Shown: positions 49,675-57,690 of the stretch, piece by piece
Position numbering within the stretch: the first letter of the stretch is position 1
Layout: every line of letters begins with the position of its first letter
Source: Gammaproteobacteria bacterium
GTDB lineage: Bacteria; Pseudomonadota; Gammaproteobacteria; Pseudomonadales; Ketobacteraceae
NCBI GenBank assembly: GCA_013178375.1
Contig: JABLXQ010000048.1
Location: forward strand, 1-64,000
DNA length: 64,000 nucleotides
Direction of reading: 5' to 3'
Made by a program: the position numbers and the translations under genes
The notes under the pieces: model-generated
What the model was told of the DNA's origin: nothing
What the model saw: only the letters and a program-made list of their open reading frames with translations
The model's database searches: none

Positions 49675-50587
49675 CCGCCGATGATACCGAATGGGCGAGG
49701 GTGCCGTACACCGTGCCGTGCATGTCCATTGCGAGCCAGGGCAGGACGAGGCTGTCGAGCCAGTCGGTGCCGGTGTCGCCGCGCAGCAGGGCGATGGTGG
49801 TGGCGCTGCCCGCCAGCAGGCAGTGGTCGGCCACCACACTGACGCTGATCAGCCCCTGCACGGGCCAGCCGGTGTGTGGATTCAGGACATGGCCGTAGCG
49901 CTGGCCGTTGTGCTCGATGCAGCGTTCGTAGTCGCCGCTGCTGGCGATGGCGCCACTGGCCAGATCGATCTGTGCCAGCACTTGCCCGGCAATGCGCGGA
50001 TGGCGGATGCCGACGGACCAGGGGCGCCCGTCCGGATGCGGGCCGATGACGCGGATGTCGCCGCCCAGTTCGATCAGGCCGTGCTGGATGCCTTGCTGCA
50101 GGGCCACCGCCGCCGCACAGTCGGCACCGTATTCCTTCACATAGCCGCCGAAATCCAGTTCCATGCCGCGCCGGGTGAAGCTGAGTTTTGGGTTGTGCCA
50201 CGTCAGTTTGCCCCAGCCAATGTGCGGCAGCAGCAGATCGATTTCTTTCTGTGACGGAATTTTTCCAGTGCGAAAATTCCACGCGCGGCGCAACAGGCCC
50301 GAGGTGATGTCGAACAGGCCGTCGCTTTGCAGCCAGGCGGTGTGGGCATAATCCAGCAGCGCGGCGGTTTCACTGTCCACTTCGATGGAACCGGCTTCCA
50401 GCGCAGCGCGATTGATGGCGGCAGTCAGGCTGTCGTCGCGGTAGCGGGAATATTTCTGTTCCAGCCGCAGCACTTCGGCTTCGATTTTTTGCGCAGCCTC
50501 GGCGCCATGGGCGGGGGATTCGGCGTACAGGTGAATACAGCAAGGTGAACCCATGGCGCGAAAGGCGTGCGAGAGAAAATGCGGCAT
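49667..50587 (-). CDS. apbE: FAD:protein FMN transferase ApbE
   Basis: 306 aa. ApbE splits FAD and attaches FMN through a phosphoester to Thr/Ser in target proteins. Motifs: FRAMGSPCCIHLY at the N-terminus, SDGLFDITSGLL, DFGGYVKEYGAD, ELGGDIRVIG and HVLNPHTGWPV. There is no signal peptide or lipobox: the conserved core starts at residue 9, and the frame upstream closes within 13 codons with no other start. Most ApbE proteins are periplasmic lipoproteins. It starts 21 bases after the DUF3570 gene. Confidence 0.9.
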   Translation of the reverse strand: MPHFLSHAFRAMGSPCCIHLYAESPAHGAEAAQKIEAEVLRLEQKYSRYRDDSLTAAINRAALEAGSIEVDSETAALLDYAHTAWLQSDGLFDITSGLLRRAWNFRTGKIPSQKEIDLLLPHIGWGKLTWHNPKLSFTRRGMELDFGGYVKEYGADCAAAVALQQGIQHGLIELGGDIRVIGPHPDGRPWSVGIRHPRIAGQVLAQIDLASGAIASSGDYERCIEHNGQRYGHVLNPHTGWPVQGLISVSVVADHCLLAGSATTIALLRGDTGTDWLDSLVLPWLAMDMHGTVYGTLAHSVSSADA

Positions 50588-50608
50588 GGGTTCATCCTGT
50601 GATCGGTA

Positions 50609-51769
50609 TCAGAACCGGTAATCTACACCCACTGACATCAGGTTGTAATTCACCAGCGCCGGATTTTCCTGATCGACGGATTCCAGTGCCATATCGCCGT
50701 CGCTGTCATAGCGTTCGACGTTGGCGACGAGGCGGTAGGCCGCTTCTTCATAGACGATGCCAAGGCCGTAGGTGATGGCACCGAAGGGCGACATCCGGTA
50801 ATCCGACGACTGGTAGCCTGAATTGTTGATGCTGTCGCTGTCGACGTAAAAATCCGCCTGGCTTTGCGAGTAGTAGCGCAGCAGTGGCACCAGTCGCAGC
50901 TGTTGTGTCAGTGACTGGTGCCAGGCGAATTCCAGTGTGTGGGACTGGATGCCCCAGTCGTCGTTGTAATAGCGGTAATCCGTGTGTAGCGCCGCTTTCA
51001 GTGAGGGCATGAAATTACGCGAGCGGGCCATGACGCCGAACAGTTGGCGCTGGTCCGGACGGATGTCGCGGGCTTTGTAGGCATCGGCCAGGAAGCCATC
51101 GTGCATGCCGGTAAAAAGTCCGCCCTGCAATTGCCAGCCCGCATTCATCACCTGCGTCAGCGCGATAAATGCGTTGAGGGCGGATTTGTCTTCCGACGTG
51201 GGGCGATTGATGCCGGGGGTCTGCTCTGGTTCCAGTTCGTCGCTGGAGTAGCCGATACCGCCGGAGTAAGTGGTCAGCCGGTCCGCAGACTGTTGTTCCG
51301 CTTCGATGCTGCCGTTGAAGGCGGTGTAATCGTTTTCGCCGGAATAACCCAGTGCGAACGCAACGCTGCCGGCTTCCCGGTAATGGCGCACGCTGGCGGA
51401 CACGTCGGTGCGCTTGTCGTCGATGCTGGCACCGGTCATGATCATTTTCGGCTCGCCCTGCGCATCGGCAGCAACGCCGTAGGCAGAAGCGCCGGACATG
51501 GTTTCGTAGGAGCCATCCACCGTCAGCCCCAGTTGCGCGTTCAGCGGTGTTACCAGGCGGAAAGCATGATTGTCCACTTCATAGCGCTGCGGGCTGCCGA
51601 TCAGGATTTTATTGTCATCGATGTCGTCTTCCTGATATTGGGAATAGCGATAGCCCAGTTCGGTTTTGACTGGTGCGGTGTCGGCGTGGGCGAGATGGGA
51701 GATGGCGGGCAGTGCCAGCGCGGCAGTGGTGAGTGCGGCCAGCGGGTTGCACTTTTTTGTTTTTGTCAT
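50609..51769 (-). CDS. DUF3570 outer-membrane beta-barrel protein
   Basis: 386 aa. A signal peptide (cleavage near SHLAHA/D) precedes alternating amphipathic strands and a terminal aromatic residue (GVDYRF), as in outer-membrane barrels. Two [ST]GAS motifs occur at 92-95 and 112-115, in segments between predicted strands; the first (E89-x-x-S-G-A-S) resembles the ApbE flavinylation motif D-x-x-[ST]-G-A-[ST]. DUF3570 commonly neighbours DUF4266, TlpA and ApbE. Probable flavin-bearing or flavin-linked surface protein; that role is inference. Confidence 0.82.
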   Translation of the reverse strand: MTKTKKCNPLAALTTAALALPAISHLAHADTAPVKTELGYRYSQYQEDDIDDNKILIGSPQRYEVDNHAFRLVTPLNAQLGLTVDGSYETMSGASAYGVAADAQGEPKMIMTGASIDDKRTDVSASVRHYREAGSVAFALGYSGENDYTAFNGSIEAEQQSADRLTTYSGGIGYSSDELEPEQTPGINRPTSEDKSALNAFIALTQVMNAGWQLQGGLFTGMHDGFLADAYKARDIRPDQRQLFGVMARSRNFMPSLKAALHTDYRYYNDDWGIQSHTLEFAWHQSLTQQLRLVPLLRYYSQSQADFYVDSDSINNSGYQSSDYRMSPFGAITYGLGIVYEEAAYRLVANVERYDSDGDMALESVDQENPALVNYNLMSVGVDYRF

Positions 51770-51847
51770 GAGTGAACTGCGTCCTTCAATGCGGCCCTTA
51801 AATTAGCCGACGGGAAAATATTGTTTTTATTTTGCGCGTGCGGAATA

Positions 51848-52057
51848 TCAGTAGCAGCCGCAGCCGCCACCGCCGGTGTTCAACCCGCCGCTGGAACCTT
51901 CCTTCGATACATTCACGTGATCACGCATGGCGCTGTGGAGCGGGTCGGTGTCCCAGGCCATGTCGGGGCGGGCGAGATTGCCGCGCTCCCAGGGTTGCAC
52001 CGGGGCGGAGGAGCAGGCGGCCAGCAGTAAAACGCAGGGCAGCAACAGCAGTTTCAT
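51848..52057 (-). CDS. DUF4266 small lipoprotein
   Basis: 69 aa. The lipobox LAAC is near residues 12-15. A short conserved segment (PWERGNLARPDMAW) follows, and the Gly-rich C-terminus ends in GGGGCGCY. The family is defined by this size and ending. The paired cysteines could bind a cofactor or form a disulfide handled by the adjacent thioredoxin. Its ATG overlaps the TlpA stop by 4 bases. A gap of 78 bases separates it from the DUF3570 gene. Confidence 0.85.
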   Translation of the reverse strand: MKLLLLPCVLLLAACSSAPVQPWERGNLARPDMAWDTDPLHSAMRDHVNVSKEGSSGGLNTGGGGCGCY

Positions 52058-52560
52058 GGGGGTGTCTCCTGCAGTAATTGTTCGATGGTCTTGCGGATTT
52101 TGGCGCTGTCGCCGGGGCGAAAGCCGGTGTGGGTGGAATGCAGTTCGCCGTGGCGATCGATCAGGAAAGCGGTGGGCATGCCGCTGACGGCGTAAGCTTG
52201 CGGCGTGGTTTTTGCCAGATCAGTGACCACCGGGTAGGACAGACCCATGCGCTGGATAAAGCGCAGCGCGTCGTCAGCGGATTCATCCAGATTGATGGCG
52301 ATGATTTCAAAACCGCGTGCATGCAGATCGCGGCGCAGCTGATCCATTTCCGGCAGGGCCACGGTGCAGGGTGCGCACCAGGACGCCCAGAAATCCACAT
52401 ACACCACCTTGCCCCGCAGCGCCGACAGCGATACTGGCGCTGAGTCGTCGAGCCGGGGCAGGGTGAAGTCGGGTGCGGGGGCTGCCTGCAACCCGTTGCT
52501 GGCACCGCAGAGCAGTGCCAGCAGCAGGGGCAGGTATTTTTTAAAGCGCGCTTTCCTCAC
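52054..52560 (-). CDS. TlpA-family periplasmic thioredoxin
   Basis: 168 aa. A signal peptide ends near GLQA/AP. The redox motif is WC62-A-P-C65 in FWASWCAPC, and the cis-proline loop is GMPTAF. Such proteins keep periplasmic cysteines reduced, often apocytochrome CXXCH sites or dedicated partners. It overlaps both neighbours by 4 bases (upstream cytochrome, downstream DUF4266), so all three are translationally coupled. Confidence 0.88.
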   Translation of the reverse strand: MRKARFKKYLPLLLALLCGASNGLQAAPAPDFTLPRLDDSAPVSLSALRGKVVYVDFWASWCAPCTVALPEMDQLRRDLHARGFEIIAINLDESADDALRFIQRMGLSYPVVTDLAKTTPQAYAVSGMPTAFLIDRHGELHSTHTGFRPGDSAKIRKTIEQLLQETPP

Positions 52561-55103
52561 AGCGTTTTCAGATATTCAATGACGGCACGGGTTTCTGCTT
52601 CAGTCAGCACGTCGGTAAAGGTATGGCCGGCGTTGCTGTTGCTGAATTCGTGCGTGTTGAAAATCTTGCGCTGGTCGATCTGCTTCTGGGTGCCATAGGG
52701 CTTGCTGATGAATCCCGCCAGCCAGAAGTTGTCCTTGATGCTGTCGAGCCAGCGGTAAAACAGACCTGTGCGCACGCGATCCGGACCGTTGCATTCTTCC
52801 GGCGACGAATCCTGCCGGCTGCAATATTCGCGGTATTTCCAGCCGACGTTTTCATCCAGGTCGTAGGCGTCCAGGCTCATGTCGAAACCTTTTATCTTGC
52901 CGGCCACCGGAGAATCTTGCCGCGCCCAGATGGTGGGGCGTTCGCTGGAGCGCAATACTTGCCGCAAGGTGGGCACCGATCCGTTGTGCAGGTAGGGTGA
53001 TGATGCCCAGACCCCGTAGAGCGGCGGCGCCAGGTAACCGAAGTCTTCCGCCCAGCCGCAGGCACCGTCCACTGGCCGACCTTCCGGATTGACGATGGGC
53101 CACGCCATGTCATCGCGATATTCGTCCCAACCGGATTTTTCACCGGGCGGAATATAGCCGGGCATGCCGTCGGGATAGCCCCACCAGGAACTCTTGAACA
53201 CGGCGCGCACCTGCGCAGTGATCGACAGCGCCCGCGCCGGGTCGGTCATGATCAGATCCAGCGGCACTATGTAGCCGGCCACGCCTTCCAGCACCGGATT
53301 TTCCAGGAACGCTGGATCATTCACATAGCGCGGCGAATAGGCACCGTGACAGCCGGCGCAGGAACCATTGCCTTGCGGTTGCGGCAGGTTTGCATTGGCA
53401 CCATTGGCCCACAGATTCTTGTTGTGGAAAATGATGGCGCCCTGTTCTGCCAGTGCGGTGTCGATTTCGTGCGGGAATCGCGGTGATGTCTGCGCATCCA
53501 CGTAAGCCTGCAGATCCTGATCGTACAGTTCGGTGGCCGCGCGACGCACTGCACCGCTGCGCAACAGATTCACCTGATCAGCCGCTGCCATGTCGATGCG
53601 GGTGGAATCCACCGACACGCCGCCATCAAAGAATTTGCGCGGACGATGGCTGGTGTTCCACCAGTTCGGCATGTCCTGGTTGCCGTGATAGGAATGCGAG
53701 AACGGCAGCTTGATCGGATTTGGGCTCAGCGACAGCGTGTCAACATCCCAGATCATGGTGAGCAGGTCGAATGCGCCCACCGCGTTGGAAGTGCCGCGCA
53801 CGTTGTTGAGGCCAAACGGTAGCAGTCCGCCCACCAGTCCACCGGAAATGTCGCGCATGAATACCATCATGTCGGTGTTGGTGTTGCCCATGCCGGGAAT
53901 CGGGCCCAGGCCTTCGCCGTCTTCTTCCGAGCCAATCTGGCCACCGTGGCAGATGTAGCAGTTCATGCTCACTTTGCCGTTGTAGTTGCCGCTGGAATCG
54001 CGTGCCTGGATCAGGCCCATGGGCAGCTGGCCGGAACCGCCGTTGCTGGCAACGGGATCTTCACCGGGCAGCGGATAGGGATTGGGATAGGGCGCGGGAT
54101 TGAAACCGTAGCGCTCGGTCAGCAGCTGGTCGAAATTGTCCGGCCGCTGTTTCAGGCCCCAGCGTTTCCACAGATTGTTGATGCTGGATGCGGAAATCGA
54201 AAGATCTGTCATCGCGGCACGCTGGTTGGCAAAATAATCGCCGCGTTCCACCCGTGCCAGATACTCGCCGCAGGTTTTCGGCGCCTTTTCTTCTTCCGGC
54301 AAGTTGACGTGGCAATCCTGGAAGTAAGCGTTGAAATATACGGCTCGGTTTTTGTTGACGTCGGGCACGATCAGCGAGCGCGGATCGGCAGGCAGCAAAG
54401 CGTCGGCATCAGCCGTGGCACAGAACTGGTTCCACAAATGATTGGCGTGGGAGCTGCCCAGCAGCGGCAGGTTGTTGTTGCCGGTATTGCCGTCGTTGCC
54501 GCCAGTGTTGCCATCATCCGGATCTTCGCCGCTATTGCCATCGTCGTCGCCGCCACCGTCGTTGTCGTCATCATCGGCAGTCAGCGGACATTGCGCCGGT
54601 TCGTTCCAGCACAGCAGCAATGTGGCAACGTCGGCGTTGATCTGGCTGTTGGCTGGCCAGGTTTTGCCGCCGGTGTGGGGCTCCGCCATGTCGGCGTTTT
54701 CCTTCAGCAGCCCGTTGTCTACAACACCCTTGCCGAGTGTTTCCCACGCCAGCTGGAAACTGGCGTAGTGACTGATGTCGGGTTGCAGCAAAAAGCCGCG
54801 GCCTTCGTCGGTGTCGGCGATGCTGCCTGGCGTGTGGCACGTGCCGCAGTAGCCCATGTGCGGTTCGATGCGCGCAACGAAGAATGCTTCCAGTGTGGAA
54901 GCAACCGTTTCCGGATCGGAATTTTCACCCGGTGTTCCTGGATTGGTAGTGGTGTCCGGCGGGTTGGCGGCGCGGGATTCGCTGTCGCCTGCGGTGCCAG
55001 TGCCGCTGTAGTCGCCGCCGCAGGCAGTCAGCCACAGTGACAGCAGCAGTGAAAGGAAATGAAAACCTGAAAAATGTATCGAGTGAACAAAAGTGCGTTT
55101 CAC
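52557..55103 (-). CDS. Three-haem c-type lipoprotein, RoxA-like with extra N-terminal haem domain
   Basis: 848 aa. The signal ends in lipobox LTAC (Cys28). Haem sites are CGTCH (86-90), CYICH (382-386) and CAGCH (582-586). A D/G/N-rich linker (about 172-208) separates an N-terminal cytochrome domain from a large C-terminal part. The last two sites are 200 residues apart, and the end has GVWASSPYLHNGSVPTL (His706), as in MauG/RoxA-type dihaem proteins. RoxA is a secreted rubber oxygenase; this one is membrane-anchored, and its substrate is unknown. GTG 55103 has GGAGG eight bases upstream; ATG 55118 is an alternative. Confidence 0.8.
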   Translation of the reverse strand: MKRTFVHSIHFSGFHFLSLLLSLWLTACGGDYSGTGTAGDSESRAANPPDTTTNPGTPGENSDPETVASTLEAFFVARIEPHMGYCGTCHTPGSIADTDEGRGFLLQPDISHYASFQLAWETLGKGVVDNGLLKENADMAEPHTGGKTWPANSQINADVATLLLCWNEPAQCPLTADDDDNDGGGDDDGNSGEDPDDGNTGGNDGNTGNNNLPLLGSSHANHLWNQFCATADADALLPADPRSLIVPDVNKNRAVYFNAYFQDCHVNLPEEEKAPKTCGEYLARVERGDYFANQRAAMTDLSISASSINNLWKRWGLKQRPDNFDQLLTERYGFNPAPYPNPYPLPGEDPVASNGGSGQLPMGLIQARDSSGNYNGKVSMNCYICHGGQIGSEEDGEGLGPIPGMGNTNTDMMVFMRDISGGLVGGLLPFGLNNVRGTSNAVGAFDLLTMIWDVDTLSLSPNPIKLPFSHSYHGNQDMPNWWNTSHRPRKFFDGGVSVDSTRIDMAAADQVNLLRSGAVRRAATELYDQDLQAYVDAQTSPRFPHEIDTALAEQGAIIFHNKNLWANGANANLPQPQGNGSCAGCHGAYSPRYVNDPAFLENPVLEGVAGYIVPLDLIMTDPARALSITAQVRAVFKSSWWGYPDGMPGYIPPGEKSGWDEYRDDMAWPIVNPEGRPVDGACGWAEDFGYLAPPLYGVWASSPYLHNGSVPTLRQVLRSSERPTIWARQDSPVAGKIKGFDMSLDAYDLDENVGWKYREYCSRQDSSPEECNGPDRVRTGLFYRWLDSIKDNFWLAGFISKPYGTQKQIDQRKIFNTHEFSNSNAGHTFTDVLTEAETRAVIEYLKTL

Positions 55104-55450
55104 GTCCCCTGCCTCCATGACGAGCGGTGGGTGGTGTGAGCACGGAAAATGCGCGCAGCAAAAAAAGCCGTTGCGCGAAAGCCATTGACCGCAGTTCTTG
55201 GTTTTGTTGTTGAGTTCAGATTACGTCGACGCTGTTCGCGCTTTCAATACCAGGGCTGGCCAATCGCGACACTGGCGTGTCATACTCAACCAGCTCCGGC
55301 AGCCTTTCACGGCAACCGGGCAGGCAGAACCAGTCGCATCCGGACGCCATGAAAAACCGGAAAAGTGATAACAAAATCAAATTGGTTTAGAGAAGAAAGA
55401 ATTGGGCGATCCCGTTGTTTTCCGGTCGCCGCAGAGGGAGACAAAGCACC
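55104..55450. other. Divergent control region between haem-protein operon and AraC gene
   Basis: About 350 bases with no convincing gene. An extended -10-like TGTCATACT is near 55277-55285 on the plus strand. I see no clear AraC-type direct repeats. Both the redox operon and the AraC gene should have promoters here. Confidence 0.4.
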
Positions 55451-56452
55451 ATGCCAGCACCCACCGTCGCATTCGAGTTGTACGACGCCATTTACCATTA
55501 TCTGAACCAGCTGGGTCATTCCGACGAACTGCTGCAAAAGCGTATCCGCGTACGCTCGCGTCGGGATTTCATGCTTAATGGCCGGGTTCCACTGACGCTG
55601 TACGAACAGGCATTTCTGGCAGCGGAGGATATCACCGGCGATGCTGCCATCGGCATGCGCATTGGCGGTGCCGTGTTGCCGTCGTCGATTGGCGTGTTTT
55701 ATTTTTTATCGACAGCGGGCGAAAGCATCAGCCAGATTTTGCAGGCGATCAACAAATACTTCCCACTGGCATTCGATTTTATTCAGCTCGACATGTCCTG
55801 CGATGAAGAGCATTTCCGCATTGCGCTGCATTATGTGCACAACCGCCGGCCCAACCGCCACGTGGTGGAACACTTGATGGCGCACTGGTATTGCGTGGCG
55901 AACCGGCTGGCGTTTGATGCGACCAATGTGCCGCGCACGCTGTACCTGCAAAACCCGCAGGCAGCGGACGCGCAATTGATCACGGATATTTTCGGAACCA
56001 CGCCGGTGCTGTTTGAGCAGCCGCTGGATGGATTCGATCTGAAACTGGAAAACCTGGATTTTCACGTGGGCAAGGCCAATCAGCGCCTGTTCAGCATGTC
56101 GGAAAAACGCGCGGATAACCTGCTGATGCGGCTGCGGGCCCATGACCGGATTGCGAAGGAAATTTCCACTCACGTGATGGAAATGCTGGAGTCGGGATCA
56201 CCTGGCATCGAGGATGTGGCCAAGCGCATGAACTGTTCCGGCCGCACGCTGCAGCGACGGCTGGCCGAGCGCAATCTGAACTACCAGATGTTGCTGGACA
56301 ATATCCGCAAGGACATGGCGATCGAATTGCTATCCACCACTGCGCTGCCGATCACGCAGATTGCGCTTCGCACCGGTTTTGCAGACGACAGCACATTTCA
56401 TCGCGCCTTCAAACGCTGGACCGGCGCATCCCCCGGTGCCTATCGCAACTGA
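55451..56452 (+). CDS. AraC family transcriptional regulator (OruR/ArgR-like)
   Basis: 333 aa. The N-terminal ~200 residues match the Arabinose_bd-type sensor region of this subgroup. The C-terminal AraC HTH pair (about 235-333) has EDVAKRMNCSGRTLQRRLAERN and ITQIALRTGFADDSTFHRAFKRWTGASPGAYR. ATG 55451 follows GAGGGAGACAAAG. It is divergent from the haem-protein operon and is its most likely regulator. Effector unknown. Confidence 0.88.
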   Translation: MPAPTVAFELYDAIYHYLNQLGHSDELLQKRIRVRSRRDFMLNGRVPLTLYEQAFLAAEDITGDAAIGMRIGGAVLPSSIGVFYFLSTAGESISQILQAINKYFPLAFDFIQLDMSCDEEHFRIALHYVHNRRPNRHVVEHLMAHWYCVANRLAFDATNVPRTLYLQNPQAADAQLITDIFGTTPVLFEQPLDGFDLKLENLDFHVGKANQRLFSMSEKRADNLLMRLRAHDRIAKEISTHVMEMLESGSPGIEDVAKRMNCSGRTLQRRLAERNLNYQMLLDNIRKDMAIELLSTTALPITQIALRTGFADDSTFHRAFKRWTGASPGAYRN

Positions 56453-56475
56453 ACGCGGGCAATAAAAACAGCGAA

Positions 56476-56497
56476 GCCCGCAATGGCGGGCCTCTTG
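56476..56497 (+). terminator. Probable terminator after the AraC gene
   Basis: GCCCGC pairs with GCGGGC around a four-base loop, 24 bases after the AraC stop, followed by CTCTTGTGTT. The stem is good but the T-tract is broken. It lies just beyond the end of the small minus-strand frame at 56513. Confidence 0.55.
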
Positions 56498-56512
56498 TGT
56501 TGCTTGCTGTAT

Positions 56513-56623
56513 CTAGTTTGCGAAATACATGTTATCCAAATAGTCATGCAAGGCATTCATCATTCTTTCTTCATCTTTCGACGTAAGCCAGAAGAGTACG
56601 TCGGTATCCAGTGAAATTCTCAT
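56513..56623 (-). CDS. Small hypothetical protein (36 aa)
   Basis: A 36-residue frame with a near-perfect AGGAGG ribosome site about 11 bases upstream. It starts MRISLDTDVLFWL and ends with an acidic/aromatic helix (MNALHDYLDNMYFAN). The surrounding bases 56500-56880 are clearly more AT-rich than the flanking genes. I recognise no family. It could be a small regulatory protein or the remnant of a transferred gene. Confidence 0.45.
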   Translation of the reverse strand: MRISLDTDVLFWLTSKDEERMMNALHDYLDNMYFAN

Positions 56624-56891
56624 AAGCCTCGACCTCCTATTGTCATTTTCTGTTTTTGCGGCCCAACCATCCTGATCCCGCCACCTGCCGGGGTCAACCG
56701 GGGTACCTGTTACAAGCTGTTTCGTTCATAACCATAGACTATAAAAACGGGTTGTCGAACGAATATCAGTTTTAAGAAGCGCACAATTGCGGCAATGAAG
56801 GAAGTAATGGAATAAGAGAGGAGGCGTTAGCGTAAAAAAGTTTGGAGGGTGTCTGCCAACACAAACACCCAGGTGACCGCGGGTCGCGTCA
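56624..56891. other. AT-rich intergenic segment
   Basis: No gene seen. It contains a repeated CCGGGGT pair (about 56687-56704) and an inverted repeat TTCGTTC/GAACGAA (56721-56727 and 56757-56763) flanking a TATAAAA stretch, possibly an operator/promoter for the small frame at 56513-56623. Confidence 0.35.
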
Positions 56892-57662
56892 TCAACCGAT
56901 CAGATAGCCACCATCAACCGCAATGCAGGTGCCGGTGGTGTAGCTCGCTGCATCCGAAGCCAGATACAGCACGGTGCCGGCCATTTCGTCCGGTTGCGCC
57001 ACGCGGCCCATGGGCAGGTGCGGCATCAGCTGGTTCAGGATGGCGTCGTTCTTCACCAGCGCTGCGGCGAATTTGGTGTCGGTAGGGCCGGGCAGGATGG
57101 CATTGACGCGAATACCGGCACCAGCGCATTCCTTGGCAAAGGTTTTGGTCATGGAAATCACCGCCGCCTTGGTGATGGAATAAATACCCTGGAACGCGCC
57201 GGGAATGATGCCGTTCACCGACGCCACATTGACGATGGCACCGCCGCCACCTTCGCGCATCAGCTTGCCGCCTTCCACCGACATGAAGAAATAGCCGCGA
57301 ATATTCACGTCCACCGTTTTCTGGAATGCGCCCAGATCTGTATCCAGCACATGGCCGAAATAGGGATTGGTTGCCGCGTTGTTCACCAGAATGTTCAGCT
57401 TGCCGTGGGTCTGTTTGATGTGCGCGAAAATCCCCTTGATCTGGTCCATGTCGCCGATATGGCAGGCATAGGCTTCGGCTTTGCCGCCGGCACTGGTGAT
57501 GTCGTTCACCACGCGCTGGCAGTCTTCCACCTTGCGGCTGGACACGATGACAAGGGCGCCCTGGGCCGCCAGCAGTTTGGCAATGCTCTCGCCAATGCCA
57601 CGGGAAGCGCCGGTCACCAGCGCGATGCGGCCGGTCAGATCAAACGGATTTTTCAGGTTCAT
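56892..57662 (-). CDS. SDR family oxidoreductase
   Basis: 256 aa classical short-chain dehydrogenase. Cofactor motif TGASRGIG is at about residues 17-24, NNAAT near 91, and the catalytic Ser...Tyr-xxx-Lys is YSITKAA. An Asn-Val-Ala-Ser block (VNVASVNG) precedes it. It probably oxidises or reduces a hydroxyacyl or keto intermediate of the operon. Last of five minus-strand genes; 28 bases after the histidine phosphatase gene. Confidence 0.88.
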   Translation of the reverse strand: MNLKNPFDLTGRIALVTGASRGIGESIAKLLAAQGALVIVSSRKVEDCQRVVNDITSAGGKAEAYACHIGDMDQIKGIFAHIKQTHGKLNILVNNAATNPYFGHVLDTDLGAFQKTVDVNIRGYFFMSVEGGKLMREGGGGAIVNVASVNGIIPGAFQGIYSITKAAVISMTKTFAKECAGAGIRVNAILPGPTDTKFAAALVKNDAILNQLMPHLPMGRVAQPDEMAGTVLYLASDAASYTTGTCIAVDGGYLIG

Positions 57663-57690
57663 CGGAATTGCCTCTTTCTTGTAGTGATGC

